DNA of 64,000 nt from Candidatus Obscuribacterales bacterium (GCA_020634035.1 JACKCM010000002.1:62001-126000); one strand, 5' to 3'; numbered from the stretch's first letter, positions 35,512 to 45,105 are shown. Made by a program: numbers and translations. Notes: generated from the sequence alone by a model not told the origin.

Positions 35512-36240
35512 GTGACAGAGACAAACAGTGACCAGGAAAAGGTACTAGTCGTTGATGATGAAGCTTCGATCAGAAGAATCCTCGAGACCAGGCTGAAGCT
35601 GGCAGGGTACAACGTAGTGACCGCCGCCGATGGGCAAGAGGCGCTGGATCAATTTAATGGTTTTCAACCTGATCTGGTGATTCTCGATGTGATGCTTCCG
35701 AAGATGGACGGTTATGAAGTCTGTCGTGAAATTCGCAAGACCTCCGATACCCCGATCATCATGCTCACCGCTGTGGCTGATGTCTCCAACAGAATTCAGG
35801 GTCTTGAGATTGGTGCAGATGACTATGTGGTCAAGCCTTTCAGTCCGAGCGAACTGGAAGCCCGCATCAAAGCCGTCTTGAGAAGAACGGTGGAGAGACA
35901 GCAAGAGACCGGGCAGAGCAAGAGCTCTAATGTCATTACCATAGGCAGCTTGAAAATCGACCTCAACAAGAGGCAGGTAACCCGGAAGAACGAGAGAATC
36001 AGATTGACCGGTATGGAGTTCAGTCTGCTCGAGCTACTGGTGACCAACTCTGGTCGACCTTTCTCCAGGGGCGAGATTCTGCAGCAAGTCTGGGCTTATC
36101 CCCCGGATCACAGAATCGATACCCGGGTTGTCGACGTACATATAAGTAGATTGCGTTCCAAGCTGGAAGAAGATTCTTCCAATCCCGATCTGATTCTCAC
36201 AGCACGTGGAATCGGCTATATGTTCCAAAAGATCAACTAG
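35512..36240 (+). CDS. RpaB-like OmpR-family response regulator
   Basis: A 242-residue regulator closely resembling cyanobacterial RpaB. The receiver has KVLVVDDEASIRRILETRL, acceptor Asp in LVILDVMLPKMDGYEVC, IIMLTA and YVVKPFSP. The DNA-binding domain has KRQVTRKNERIRLTGMEFSLLELLV, GRPFSRGEILQQVW and TRVVDVHISRLRSKLEEDSSNPDLILTARGIGYMF. In cyanobacteria RpaB, with kinase NblS (Hik33), controls light-stress genes. Here no kinase is adjacent and no photosynthesis genes are seen, so its regulon must differ. The start is GTG at 35512. A bidirectional terminator follows. Confidence 0.9.
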   Translation: MTETNSDQEKVLVVDDEASIRRILETRLKLAGYNVVTAADGQEALDQFNGFQPDLVILDVMLPKMDGYEVCREIRKTSDTPIIMLTAVADVSNRIQGLEIGADDYVVKPFSPSELEARIKAVLRRTVERQQETGQSKSSNVITIGSLKIDLNKRQVTRKNERIRLTGMEFSLLELLVTNSGRPFSRGEILQQVWAYPPDHRIDTRVVDVHISRLRSKLEEDSSNPDLILTARGIGYMFQKIN

Positions 36241-36264
36241 GCACTCAGTCTCTTGTATTAAGCT

Positions 36265-36300
36265 AAAAAAACGACCTCTTTTCGGAGGTCGTTTCTTTTT
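36265..36300. terminator. Bidirectional terminator between the RpaB-like gene and ahcY
   Basis: AAACGACCTC (36269-36278) pairs with GAGGTCGTTT (36285-36294). T-tracts flank the stem on both strands, serving the two convergent genes. Confidence 0.93.
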
Positions 36301-36320
36301 ACTTCTCAAATTCAATTTAA

Positions 36321-37595
36321 TTAGGTACCGACGGTCCAGGAGCTGAGGTATTTGACCATCTCGTCGGTGAGGGTGTCGATTTCGACTCCGAGCGACTTGA
36401 GTTTGAGGGCGGCTATCTCCTGGTCGACCGAAGCGGGCAGGGTGTGCAATCCTGCTTTCAGTTCGGCTTTGTTTTTGACCAGATATTCCAGGGCGAGGGC
36501 CTGGTTGGCAAAGCTCATATCCATTACGCTTGCCGGATGCCCTTCGGCACAAGAAAGATTGACCAGTCTGCCTTCGGCAAGGACATAGATCTTGTTGCCG
36601 TTTTTGAGGGTGTACTCTTCCATGTATTCTCTGACCTGAGTTTTTTGTTTGGCTATTTTGCCAAGACCTTCCAGGTTGAGCTCGATGTCGAAGTGTCCGG
36701 AGTTGCAAACGATGGCACCGTCCTTCATGACTTCGAAGTGTTTGGTGTCGATTACGTGGCAGTTTCCGGTTACGGTGATGAAGACATCGCCGAGTTTGGC
36801 CGCTTCGGTCATCGGCATGACACGGAAGCCGTCCATAACTGCTTCGACTGCTTTGATCGGATCGACTTCGGTTACTATGACCGAAGCGCCCAGGCCTTTG
36901 GCCCGCATTGCGGTACCTTTGCCGCACCAGCCGTAGCCGACCACGACGACCGTTCTTCCGGCGAGCAATCTGTTGGTGGCGCGGATGATACCGTCCAGGG
37001 TGGACTGACCGGTTCCGTAACGGTTGTCGAAGAGGTGTTTGGTCTGGGCGTCATTGACTGAGATGGAGGGGAAGGGCAGAGCGCCGTCTCTTTCCATTGC
37101 TCTCAGGCGGGTGATGCCTGTGGTTGTCTCTTCGGTGGTTCCAATAACCTCTTTGACCTGGTCTTTTCGCTCTTGTACCAGGGTGACCACCAGGTCGGAG
37201 CCGTCGTCGATGATCAACTCAGGCTTGTGATCAAGGGCGATTTGAATATGTTTGTGATAGGTGGGGATATCCTCGCCTTTGATGGCGTAGGTCTTGATTC
37301 CGTATTCTTCGACCAGGGCGGCGGCGACGTCGTCCTGGGTGGAGAGCGGGTTGGATGCGATCAGGACGCAATCGGCTCCGCCGGCTGCCAGGGTTCTAGC
37401 CAGGTTGGCTGTTTCGGTGGTGACATGGGCGCATACCGAAACGCGGCGACCTTTGAGGGGCTTCTCTTTCTCGAAGCGCTCTCTGATTAATTTGAGAACA
37501 GGCATGTCTTTTTCTGCCCATTCGATTCTATGCTTACCAGCGTCCTTCAGTTTTGGGTCCTTGATTTCGCAGGACGAAACGGTCTTGTTGCTCAC
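36321..37595 (-). CDS. ahcY: Adenosylhomocysteinase
   Basis: S-adenosylhomocysteine hydrolase uses bound NAD to split SAH into adenosine and homocysteine in the activated methyl cycle. The 424-residue form has HVTTETANLARTLAAGGADCVLIASNPLSTQDDVAAAL, DDGSDLV, the NAD-binding region RTVVVVGYGWCGKGTAMRAKGLGASVIVTEVDP and CNSGHFDIELNL. The C-terminus lacks the longer Lys/Tyr-type tail of many homologues, as in the short archaeal/thermophile-like type. No SAH riboswitch was recognised in the 220-base upstream region. Confidence 0.96.
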   Translation of the reverse strand: MSNKTVSSCEIKDPKLKDAGKHRIEWAEKDMPVLKLIRERFEKEKPLKGRRVSVCAHVTTETANLARTLAAGGADCVLIASNPLSTQDDVAAALVEEYGIKTYAIKGEDIPTYHKHIQIALDHKPELIIDDGSDLVVTLVQERKDQVKEVIGTTEETTTGITRLRAMERDGALPFPSISVNDAQTKHLFDNRYGTGQSTLDGIIRATNRLLAGRTVVVVGYGWCGKGTAMRAKGLGASVIVTEVDPIKAVEAVMDGFRVMPMTEAAKLGDVFITVTGNCHVIDTKHFEVMKDGAIVCNSGHFDIELNLEGLGKIAKQKTQVREYMEEYTLKNGNKIYVLAEGRLVNLSCAEGHPASVMDMSFANQALALEYLVKNKAELKAGLHTLPASVDQEIAALKLKSLGVEIDTLTDEMVKYLSSWTVGT

Positions 37596-37815
37596 TGTGC
37601 ATCCTCGCTGTTACCAGCTCATGTGGCGAGCCGGTCTAAGTAGTGGCCTTTTGAGGGCTTCATGTTAACACTATAAATATGGCCATCCGCCGGATGCGAA
37701 TCTTGTTTTCATAGTTGATGTAGTATTTTGAAATAGATTAAGATGTCAAGGAAGGCTTTTTATAAATTGCAGACTGAGGGGAGAGGGTAGCTGGTGAGTC
37801 CAAGGGCGCGAGAAG

Positions 37816-38544
37816 TTGTCGGTAAGCATTAGAGCGGGCATAATCCTTCTTCTATATCTTTGTGCGGTGCTGCCGGGGAGCGTCCTTCCTGCCGGTGCCG
37901 AGGCTCTGTCCGGTCATGTGCAGAAGAAGGGTGTCCATGGTGAAAATGGCGAAAAAAACGATTCTGACACTCTAGATGGCGAGGATATGGATCCCGGCGA
38001 GGCTCGGGACCGCCCCTATACGCCCCCGGTTTCTGCTACGCCGCCTGTTTATCGTAACGAAAGCGGCAGTTCAGCGCCTGCCTCTTATCAGCCGACCTAT
38101 AGACCAGGTTCAGAACCTGTTTCGAATGGCGTTCCGAATTTGCCTGCCAATTCGTTTCCGTCCACTTTTCTGGGGCGATGGCACTGTGTGACTGAGGTGG
38201 TTGATTCTTATGTACGTGATGTCGGAGTCGGCACCAAGATGGTCAGCGAGGTAAAGTTCTCTCGCAAACCGGACGGCAGGGTGGTGGCTGACTGGTTGCA
38301 ACCGGGTTGGACCGAGTCCCAGGCATTTGCTGTGACCTGGAGCGACAAAGAAGCCCGGGTCGATCGCACCTGCTATTACTTCGCCGATGGAATGCAAGGC
38401 GCCTGGGCGTCCCGATCACGAGATCACTTCATTATGCAGGAGCCGGCCAAGATGGTCTGCAAGAGCTATATTGATCAATATATAGACGGACGATACCTCG
38501 GGCGGTATCGTACCGTATCTGTCTTGACTCGATTAATCAACTAA
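37816..38544 (+). CDS. Secreted protein of unknown function
   Basis: A 242-residue protein with a signal peptide (AGIILLLYLCAVLPGSVLPAGAEA). A Gly/Asp/Pro/Ser-rich disordered stretch to about residue 115 is followed by a compact C-terminal domain (FLGRWHCVTEVVDSYVRDVGVGTKMVSEVKFSRKPDGRVVADWLQPGW ... YLGRYRTVSVLTRL). The domain contains two Cys and looks lipocalin-like only in its alternating strand pattern; I do not recognise the family. The start is a TTG at 37816, uncertain. It ends 2 bases from the convergent eno stop. Confidence 0.65.
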   Translation: MSVSIRAGIILLLYLCAVLPGSVLPAGAEALSGHVQKKGVHGENGEKNDSDTLDGEDMDPGEARDRPYTPPVSATPPVYRNESGSSAPASYQPTYRPGSEPVSNGVPNLPANSFPSTFLGRWHCVTEVVDSYVRDVGVGTKMVSEVKFSRKPDGRVVADWLQPGWTESQAFAVTWSDKEARVDRTCYYFADGMQGAWASRSRDHFIMQEPAKMVCKSYIDQYIDGRYLGRYRTVSVLTRLIN

Positions 38545-38546
38545 CC

Positions 38547-39863
38547 TTATATATGGGCCGGTTGCTTCTCTTTTTTGGAATTTCTGTTCTGAACAAAAGA
38601 GGCATAACCTTTATATACGGCAGAGCGTCCAAGATCCCGTTCGATTCTGAGAAGCTGATTGTATTTGGCTGTTCTCTCCGAGCGACAGGGCGCTCCTGTT
38701 TTGATCTGAGCGGTGGACATGGCCACGGCCAGATCGGCAATGGTGGCGTCCTCGGTTTCACCACTACGGTGAGAGAGTATGCTCGTGTAGCCATGTTCTG
38801 ATGCCATATTAATCGCTTCGATGGTTTCAGTCAGGGTTCCAATCTGGTTCGGTTTGATCAGGATAGAGTTGCCTACACCACCTTCAATACCACGTCTCAA
38901 TCGCTTGGTGTTGGTGACGAACAGATCGTCTCCGACGAGTTGAACTTTGGCACCGAGTTTGTCTGTGAGGATCTTCCAACCTTCCCAATCCTCCTCGGCC
39001 AGCCCGTCTTCGATGCTGACTATCGGATAATTGGCGGCTAGTTTCTCATAATAATCCACCATCTCTTCGCTGCTCAGGCTTTTGTTTTCGGTGGCCAGGT
39101 TGTACTTGCCGTTCTCGAAAAATTCTGTAGAAGCGGGATCTAGCGCCAGAGAGATGTCGCGGCCCGGCTTGAAGCCGGCTTTCTCGATGGCCTGGACTAT
39201 CAGTTCTAGAGCTTCTTCGTTGGCTTTCAGAGAGGGAGCAAAACCACCCTCGTCACCAACACCGGTGCTCAAAGACTTTTTGTGTAGTACTGCTTTTAGT
39301 GCGTGGTAGGTCTCAACTCCCCACTGCAGAGCTTCGGAAAAGCTGCTGGCGCCAGCCGGGGCAATCATGAACTCTTGCAGGTCGACTCCGTCCTGAGCAT
39401 GCTTGCCACCATTCAAAATATTCATAAGAGGAACAGGTAAAGTATTCGCCGATACCCCGCCTATATATCTAAAAAGAGGCATTCCAACTGAGTTTGCAGC
39501 TGCTTTGGCGACCGCGAGACTGACACCAAGGGTGGCATTGGCACCAATTGCCGATTTATTATCAGTACCATCGATTTTGATCAGTTCATGGTCGATAAGA
39601 GTCTGCTCGGTAGCGTTGGCGCCCAACAGGGATTTAGTGATGGTTTCATGGATATGGTCTATCGCTTTCAATACACCCTTGCCACCATATCTTTTCGGAT
39701 CTTTGTCTCGCAACTCAACGGCTTCGAAACTACCGGTGGAGGCACCAGATGGAACAGCGGCTCTACCGGCGGCACCATTAGAAAGTACGACTGTCACCTC
39801 AACAGTAGGATTACCGCGGGAATCCAGAATTTCCATTGCCGATATTTCTTCAATATGCGTCAT
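38547..39863 (-). CDS. eno: Enolase
   Basis: Enolase dehydrates 2-phosphoglycerate to phosphoenolpyruvate and belongs with gpmI in glycolysis. The 438-residue protein has ILDSRGNPTVEVTVVLSNG, AAVPSGASTGSFEAVELRDKD, the metal ligands in SLALDPASTEFF, SIEDGLAEEDWEGW and VGDDLFVTN, the catalytic Lys in ILIKPNQIGTLTE and the closing SHRSGETEDATIADLAVAMSTAQIKTGAPCRSERTAKYNQLLRIE. GGAG lies upstream of the ATG. Confidence 0.98.
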   Translation of the reverse strand: MTHIEEISAMEILDSRGNPTVEVTVVLSNGAAGRAAVPSGASTGSFEAVELRDKDPKRYGGKGVLKAIDHIHETITKSLLGANATEQTLIDHELIKIDGTDNKSAIGANATLGVSLAVAKAAANSVGMPLFRYIGGVSANTLPVPLMNILNGGKHAQDGVDLQEFMIAPAGASSFSEALQWGVETYHALKAVLHKKSLSTGVGDEGGFAPSLKANEEALELIVQAIEKAGFKPGRDISLALDPASTEFFENGKYNLATENKSLSSEEMVDYYEKLAANYPIVSIEDGLAEEDWEGWKILTDKLGAKVQLVGDDLFVTNTKRLRRGIEGGVGNSILIKPNQIGTLTETIEAINMASEHGYTSILSHRSGETEDATIADLAVAMSTAQIKTGAPCRSERTAKYNQLLRIERDLGRSAVYKGYASFVQNRNSKKEKQPAHI

Positions 39864-40066
39864 CAGTGTTTCACTCCATTAGTGGTATCACCGTCAGTAT
39901 TTATCACCCAATTTCGGAATTTCCCAAAATTTTTGGTGCAAATGATCGGCGTTCAAGTATAATCCTAAAACGAAAGTTCGTTTTTCAATCATCCAGTAAA
40001 CAATATCATTTGAGCGGAAGTCTTACCTTATAGTTCGCACAGCGAACCTAGAAGCGGCGGTCGAAA

Positions 40067-40423
40067 ATGGGCGGTGACCATCCCGGTGGTTTCCAGGCAA
40101 TTCAAGAGTATTTCCAGCAGAAAGTCTGTCGGTTTTGTTCTCGACAGTTTGAGCAGGAAGGAATTGAACTCTTGCGTCAGGAGCCAGGGGTTTTAGTAGT
40201 ACGAGTGACTTGCAATTCTTGTGGGCACCCGCTGGGCGTAGCCATAGTGGGAACTACTCCCAAGCCGGAGAAGAGCAAGCCTCGCAGTTATGGAGAGTGG
40301 ACCAAGAAGGACCGCTCCAGGCTTTCTAAAATGCCTAAAATCACTTATGACGATGTGCTGACCGCACATCAATTCTTTCAGAATCTCGGATCTGACTGGG
40401 CCAAATACATTCCCGGCACCTGA
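40067..40423 (+). CDS. Small zinc-ribbon protein of unknown function
   Basis: A 118-residue protein with one four-Cys zinc-binding pattern: CRFC at residues 21-24 and CNSCGH at 49-54, separated by beta-type sequence (GVLVVRVTCNSCGHPLGVAIVG). The C-terminal part ends in ITYDDVLTAHQFFQNLGSDWAKYI, a probable helical pair. I do not recognise a named family. It is bounded by a terminator. Confidence 0.7.
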   Translation: MGGDHPGGFQAIQEYFQQKVCRFCSRQFEQEGIELLRQEPGVLVVRVTCNSCGHPLGVAIVGTTPKPEKSKPRSYGEWTKKDRSRLSKMPKITYDDVLTAHQFFQNLGSDWAKYIPGT

Positions 40424-40492
40424 GCCGCTGGATTTCTGTTCAAATGAGGTATTGTTGACAACCGGACCGGTATCCCGGAATCGAATCTTTAT

Positions 40493-40530
40493 AAAAGGGC
40501 TGGAGCATTGAGTTTCCAGCCCTTTTTTCT
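40493..40530 (+). terminator. Intrinsic terminator after the small zinc-ribbon gene
   Basis: AAGGGCTGGA (40495-40504) pairs with TCCAGCCCTT (40515-40524), followed by TTTTCT and further Ts. Confidence 0.9.
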
Positions 40531-40642
40531 TTTGCTGAGCACAGCTTTGCAACTAAGCTAAAATTTCTGGAATTTATTTCGAAATGTGCGCAAGGCTCTT
40601 TATAACCAGCTTCCAACCGCTCGTTTTTGAGACAATTGAGCC

Positions 40643-42247
40643 ATGTTTGATCGAGAGATACGTCTTGTACCTGCCGTGCCCAAGAGCGAGATTCGCCTTG
40701 ATGTGGCATTCTGCTATCCGGGTCCCTACGAAATCGGTATGGCCGGTCTGGGAATGCAGCTTGTCTGGTGGCTGTTCGAGCAGCACGAGCATGTTTCGGT
40801 GCGGCGTTGCTTCTCTGATATAGACCAGCACCCTGCTACCGGACAGAGCGATTGCTATGGCTTTACGCTCTCCTGGGAGCTTGATTTCCCGACCGTTCTG
40901 ACCATGTTGGAGCGCTACGGAATCGAGCCACTTTCTCGAGATCGTGGCGAAGACAGCCCTATTGTTTTTGGTGGTGGACCGGTTTTATCCGCTAATCCGG
41001 AACCTTATGCCTCCATATTCGATGTCGTTCTTTTAGGAGATGCGGAGGCCACGGTTCCTGCTTTTATAGAAGCGGCCATTGAAACTGAAGGTCTTGAGCG
41101 ATCTGAGCGCCTGAAGCGATTCGCTGCTATATCCGGTCTGTATGTGCCGTCTTGCTATAAGGTTGAATACCAGGAATCGGGTCCGGTCGTTTCTATAGAA
41201 CCCATAGAGGGAATGGGGGCTCCGAAGTATATTGCTCGTCAAGCTTTTAAGCCTTCCTCCGACTACATAGCCAGCACCTGTATCCTCTCTCCTGATACCA
41301 CTTGGGGTGCCACCTATCTGATGGAGGTGGTGCGATCCTGTCCGCAAGAATGCAGATTCTGCCTGGCCAGCTATCTGACCAGACCATTTCGTTTCGCTTC
41401 GGTTGATACCATAATTGATGCTGCCCTGAAAGCCGCTGCCCATACGGACAAGATCGGGTTACTCGGACCTTCTATCACAGAGCATCCGGAATTCGAAGTA
41501 ATTGCCGACCGATTGGCAAAAGTCGATAATCTGCGGGTGAATATTGCTTCGGTCAGGGCCGATACTCTGACCGATAGCCTTGCCGCCAATATCGCCAGGC
41601 TGGGTCAAAAGTCGGTAACCATCGCACTTGAGTCAGGCTCTCAACGTCTGCGGGATATCATGAAAAAGAATTTGACCGAGGCCCAGATCGAAAACGCGAT
41701 CGATGCTATTGCCGGTGGTGGTCTTAGTGGTGTCAAATTTTATGGTATTGCAGGCTTACCTTTCGAAGAGCAAGGTGATCTCGACGATACCGTGGCTTTG
41801 CTCAGCCGCTTAAAAAAGAGCCATGCGGGCTTGAAGTTCGTTTTCGGTCTGAGCTCTTTTGTGCCGAAGGCCCAGACTCCATTTCAGCGTAACGGCAGGG
41901 ACCGGGGCTGTAAAAAGAAGATGGAATTTCTGAGAAAGAACCTGGCCCCCAGAGGCATCGACGTTAGAACCGAGAGCCACAACTGGAGCGATATCCAGGC
42001 ATTGTTGTCCCGGGGCGATCGTCGCCTGACCGAAATTCTCACCGGTATCGGTGAGGGTGCTCAGAGTCTCGGTAGCTGGAAAAGAGCCCTTAAATCTCGA
42101 CCTGACGGTGTGCCTTCTCTAGATTATTTCGTTTTTGAGAATTATCCCGAAGAGCAAGTGCTTCCCTGGGAGCATCTCGTCTCTCCCGATAAGAGCGGTT
42201 ATCTAGACAGTCATTTGAAGAATGCCCGGGCACTGGCCACAGAGTAG
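40643..42247 (+). CDS. B12-binding-domain radical SAM protein
   Basis: A 534-residue protein. The N-terminal part (about 1-150) resembles a cobalamin-binding-like domain (VAFCYPGPYEIGMAGLGMQLVWWLFEQHEHV, VFGGGPVLSANPEPYASIFDVVLLGDAEATVP). The radical SAM domain carries its [4Fe-4S] motif as CPQECRFC (Cys 233, 237, 240), then ALESGSQRLRDIMKKN and GIAGLPFEEQGDL. The family is widespread in cyanobacteria and related to the TIGR03960 type; the substrate is unknown. Confidence 0.88.
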   Translation: MFDREIRLVPAVPKSEIRLDVAFCYPGPYEIGMAGLGMQLVWWLFEQHEHVSVRRCFSDIDQHPATGQSDCYGFTLSWELDFPTVLTMLERYGIEPLSRDRGEDSPIVFGGGPVLSANPEPYASIFDVVLLGDAEATVPAFIEAAIETEGLERSERLKRFAAISGLYVPSCYKVEYQESGPVVSIEPIEGMGAPKYIARQAFKPSSDYIASTCILSPDTTWGATYLMEVVRSCPQECRFCLASYLTRPFRFASVDTIIDAALKAAAHTDKIGLLGPSITEHPEFEVIADRLAKVDNLRVNIASVRADTLTDSLAANIARLGQKSVTIALESGSQRLRDIMKKNLTEAQIENAIDAIAGGGLSGVKFYGIAGLPFEEQGDLDDTVALLSRLKKSHAGLKFVFGLSSFVPKAQTPFQRNGRDRGCKKKMEFLRKNLAPRGIDVRTESHNWSDIQALLSRGDRRLTEILTGIGEGAQSLGSWKRALKSRPDGVPSLDYFVFENYPEEQVLPWEHLVSPDKSGYLDSHLKNARALATE

Positions 42248-42363
42248 GATCTGGATTTGAGGTTCTCTTGGTAACTTATCATTAGACCTTTGACTTCTAA
42301 ACCGGCTAAACTGTGAGAGAACTCTCGCTTTTTTCTCGGTTCTCTCAGGAGCAGGTAATTCGA

Positions 42364-43305
42364 ATGGGCAATTCGGCTGAAAAATGGATCAGGGACCTGG
42401 TTAAACCCATCGAGGAAGATTTGATGTCCGGAGCCGCTGAGCTTGCTCTGCGGGCGATAATAATCTTCCAGACAATCATGAAAGAGAAGAAGGCAGAGAA
42501 GCCCGAGGTGCTGCGCTCATATTTGACCGAGGCAGCCAAACAACTGGTCGGGACACAGCCGGCAATGGCTCCCGTTTTTCATCTCTCTAATTCTGTCTTG
42601 ATCGCTATCAAAGACTGTCAGTCCTCGGATGAACTAATAGAGAAGTGTCAGGACACTCTAGATGAGTTCGAGAAGACCCTCTGTGCTTCTGCTGCCAGAA
42701 TCGCAGACCTGGCTTATGACCTGATTGAGCCAGGCTCGCTGGTATTTGCTTATTCTTTCAGCTCTACTGTTGTTAGTGCTCTGCTCAACGCTCGCTCGAG
42801 AGGCCGCTATTTCCGCGTTGCCTGTACCGAATCGAGACCCAGTCTCGAGGGACGGAAGTTGGCTTCAAGGCTCAATTCTGGCGGTATCGAAGTGATTCAC
42901 ACCTTTGACACGGCAATGGGCTTGATTCTGCCGGCCTGTAGTGTCGCCTTTATGGGCTGCGACTGCATGGCTTTACCCGGGGTTGTCAACAAAGTCGGCT
43001 CCTGGATGCTTGCGGTGGGATGCCGCGAGTTGAAAGTGCCTTTGTATGCTCTTTCGGGAACAGAAAAGTTCGTCTCCGAAGAACGACTTTTTGAGTTCGA
43101 AAAACATGAGCGTCCAGGCTCTGAAGTATGGGAGGATGCTCCCAGAGAGATTAACGTGGTGAACAGCCAGTTCGATCTTGTGCCATTCGATCTATTCAGC
43201 GGGCTGGTTACCGAAAGAGGAATCCTACAAGCGGCGGACATCAAAGAGTTGATCTCTAACTATGCTGTCCATGATTCTCTGAAACTCGAGACGGCATCTT
43301 CTTGA
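42364..43305 (+). CDS. eIF-2B/MtnA-superfamily sugar-phosphate isomerase-like protein
   Basis: A protein of about 313 residues with the eIF2B alpha/beta/delta-like fold. An N-terminal helical region precedes the Rossmann-like part: VFAYSFSSTVVSALLNARSRGRYFRVACTESRPSLEGRKLASRL and FMGCDCMALPGVVNKVGSWMLAVGCRELKVPLYALSGTEKFVSE. Relatives include ribose-1,5-bisphosphate isomerase and MtnA, so a phosphorylated-sugar substrate is plausible. I prefer the ATG at 42364, with GGAG upstream; a GTG at 42313 would add 17 residues. It overlaps the following secreted-protein gene. Confidence 0.82.
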   Translation: MGNSAEKWIRDLVKPIEEDLMSGAAELALRAIIIFQTIMKEKKAEKPEVLRSYLTEAAKQLVGTQPAMAPVFHLSNSVLIAIKDCQSSDELIEKCQDTLDEFEKTLCASAARIADLAYDLIEPGSLVFAYSFSSTVVSALLNARSRGRYFRVACTESRPSLEGRKLASRLNSGGIEVIHTFDTAMGLILPACSVAFMGCDCMALPGVVNKVGSWMLAVGCRELKVPLYALSGTEKFVSEERLFEFEKHERPGSEVWEDAPREINVVNSQFDLVPFDLFSGLVTERGILQAADIKELISNYAVHDSLKLETASS

Positions 43306-43823
43306 GAAGGCTGTACTCAATCTATTTTATTCTTATAGCCCTCGCCTTCCCTCAGTCGGGTCTGGCTGCTCTCGGGGAATCCATAAAAACCTTCCAGGAT
43401 AAGAACCGAAAGCGGATAGAGCTCAAGGAGATCTTGATCCGGGACGAGAAAAAATACTATTCCTTCAATATCCTAGTGGATGAGAACGAGCTGGTAATGG
43501 CTCCCGGATTCAAGGTCGGTATGACGGTGACCGTCACCGCCGGTAAGATAAGCGGTCAGTCGCTGGCTATCTCCTGTGGCTCCAATCCGATGGAGGGCAA
43601 TAGACTGGCGGTGGACCAGTGCTATAAATTCGCCTGCGAGTCGCTCGGACGGGAAGCTTCTGCCAATGCCGTAGAGATCTCTCTGGTCCAGCAGGCTGTT
43701 TTTCTGGCTTATTCAAATATGCCCCAGGTTCTCAAGTTTCCTGATACCACAGGCAAGATTGTCTTCAAGACAGAGAAAAAAGGTGATGAAATCATCCTTC
43801 TCGTCGCTGCGCTCAAGAAGTAG
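43302..43823 (+). CDS. Small secreted protein of unknown function
   Basis: A 173-residue protein with a clear signal peptide (RLYSIYFILIALAFPQSGLAA) and a mature domain of about 150 residues with no motif I recognise. Two Cys (SCGSN, CYKFAC region) might form a disulfide. The start is a TTG overlapping the stop of the upstream eIF2B-like gene, so translation may be coupled. Its last 11 bases overlap the end of the convergent propeller-like gene. Confidence 0.7.
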   Translation: MRRLYSIYFILIALAFPQSGLAALGESIKTFQDKNRKRIELKEILIRDEKKYYSFNILVDENELVMAPGFKVGMTVTVTAGKISGQSLAISCGSNPMEGNRLAVDQCYKFACESLGREASANAVEISLVQQAVFLAYSNMPQVLKFPDTTGKIVFKTEKKGDEIILLVAALKK

Positions 43824-45105
43824 AAGTCTTCGCCGATAGCCCCATTAAATATCCGTTTTCCAGCATGAACAGGTATTTGAGAGTGTCTTCTCTCTCTTTT
43901 CTGTCTACGCCGTCCGAGTTTTTGGTTCCCAGTCTAATACTGGTTTTGAGAGCAAGATTGTGCAGATCATAGATTGTGATCTCCATATTTTTGCTGGCAG
44001 GCGAGTAATAAAGATTCTTGTTGCCATAGTCCACCGCGAATAATGATTCGCCAGTAAAACCAGGCAAGGTATCGACTATAGAGCCGTCTCGGACATCAAT
44101 TAAAATGTCGTTGAGCAGAACCGCCGGCACCATCGGTAATGCCACAAGCGAGTCTTCTTTATCGCCTTTTCTTGTTTTGAAGTGATCTTTCAGATAGATA
44201 ATCTCTCTGACCTGACCGTCATCGGCGCCAAAAACTCTGAGCTTCTCTCGGTCGAGCACGCAGAGCGCTTCTCCTTTCGATAAATAGGCCACCTGGGCAT
44301 CTTGTTGAACAGGAATGTCCAGCGACTTAATTTCCCAGCTCTGGGCGGGGTCTATATATTTCAGGCTCTGGTTATAGACATTGGTATTGATGGCGGTGCT
44401 GCTGTCGTCTCTGGCACTGCTGGTTTTAGCATAGACCCTGGTGGCATTCTCGTCAAAGTAAATTGCCCGGATCTCGTCTTTGAAGTCGATTCTTTTCGGG
44501 GCTGATTTTTTTAGATCGGCGATATAGAAGACCTTAAAGGACTTGCCAGATCCTGTGGTGACCAGCCCGCTACGGTTGCCGTTCAATACATAAAGGCGAG
44601 CACTGTTTTCTGAATCGCTCAGATCTAGGGAGCGCAGACGGCGATCGTTCAAGAGAATTGCCGGCTTGTTATTGCTGTTTTTAGAATCGGCACCTAGAGA
44701 ATAGAATGCCCCTTCGATTATGGTGTCCCGGTCTTTCTGAGAAGCGAGTTCTTCTAACTCGAATTGGGAATTGAGTTTACGATAGCTATAGTAGCCCTGC
44801 CCTCCGTCCAGGCGAAAGATGCTCGTGCCTGCCAGCCTGTCGAGTTTTACTGTCTGGTTCACCGTGGTCAGCTTGCTGGCTACTTTCGTCAACTCCGGGG
44901 GCGCCATTATATGAACCCTGTATTTCTCCACCCCAGAACGAGTGATCTCGTTTCCCGAAAGCAAGCCGGTAAGGGGACTGAATTCTGCCAGTAAAATAAT
45001 CGAGAGAAAGAACAGAGCCGCTATGACTGCATAGGCTCTGGTCTTCGAGAAACTTCTCTCTGGTTTTTCCGAATGCATTCCTATGGATAGAGGCCCCGGT
45101 GCCAT
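43813..45105 (-). CDS. Membrane-anchored protein, possibly a beta-propeller
   Basis: A 430-residue protein with a single N-terminal anchor (AYAVIAALFFLSIILLAEF). It is followed by a long extracytoplasmic region of short repeated strands (SARLYVLNGNRSGLVTTG, IRAIYFDENATRVYAKTSS, AQVAYLSKGEALCVLDREKLRVFGADDGQVREI, SLFAVDYGNKNLYYSPASKNMEITIYDLHNL) that looks like a WD40/YVTN-type propeller. No family is assigned. The frame opens at 45105, inside the end of gdhA. An ATG at 45078, just past the gdhA stop, is an alternative start. Confidence 0.7.
   Translation of the reverse strand: MAPGPLSIGMHSEKPERSFSKTRAYAVIAALFFLSIILLAEFSPLTGLLSGNEITRSGVEKYRVHIMAPPELTKVASKLTTVNQTVKLDRLAGTSIFRLDGGQGYYSYRKLNSQFELEELASQKDRDTIIEGAFYSLGADSKNSNNKPAILLNDRRLRSLDLSDSENSARLYVLNGNRSGLVTTGSGKSFKVFYIADLKKSAPKRIDFKDEIRAIYFDENATRVYAKTSSARDDSSTAINTNVYNQSLKYIDPAQSWEIKSLDIPVQQDAQVAYLSKGEALCVLDREKLRVFGADDGQVREIIYLKDHFKTRKGDKEDSLVALPMVPAVLLNDILIDVRDGSIVDTLPGFTGESLFAVDYGNKNLYYSPASKNMEITIYDLHNLALKTSIRLGTKNSDGVDRKEREDTLKYLFMLENGYLMGLSAKTSTS

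Noticed and set aside
36034..36927. 297-codon minus-strand frame rich in Arg/Gln/Ser
   Set aside because: Out-of-frame shadow of ahcY running on over the terminator into the RpaB-like gene.
37596..37815. SAH or SAM riboswitch upstream of ahcY
   Set aside because: I looked for the conserved SAH-riboswitch elements and did not find them; only a small CATCC-GCC-GGATG hairpin is present.
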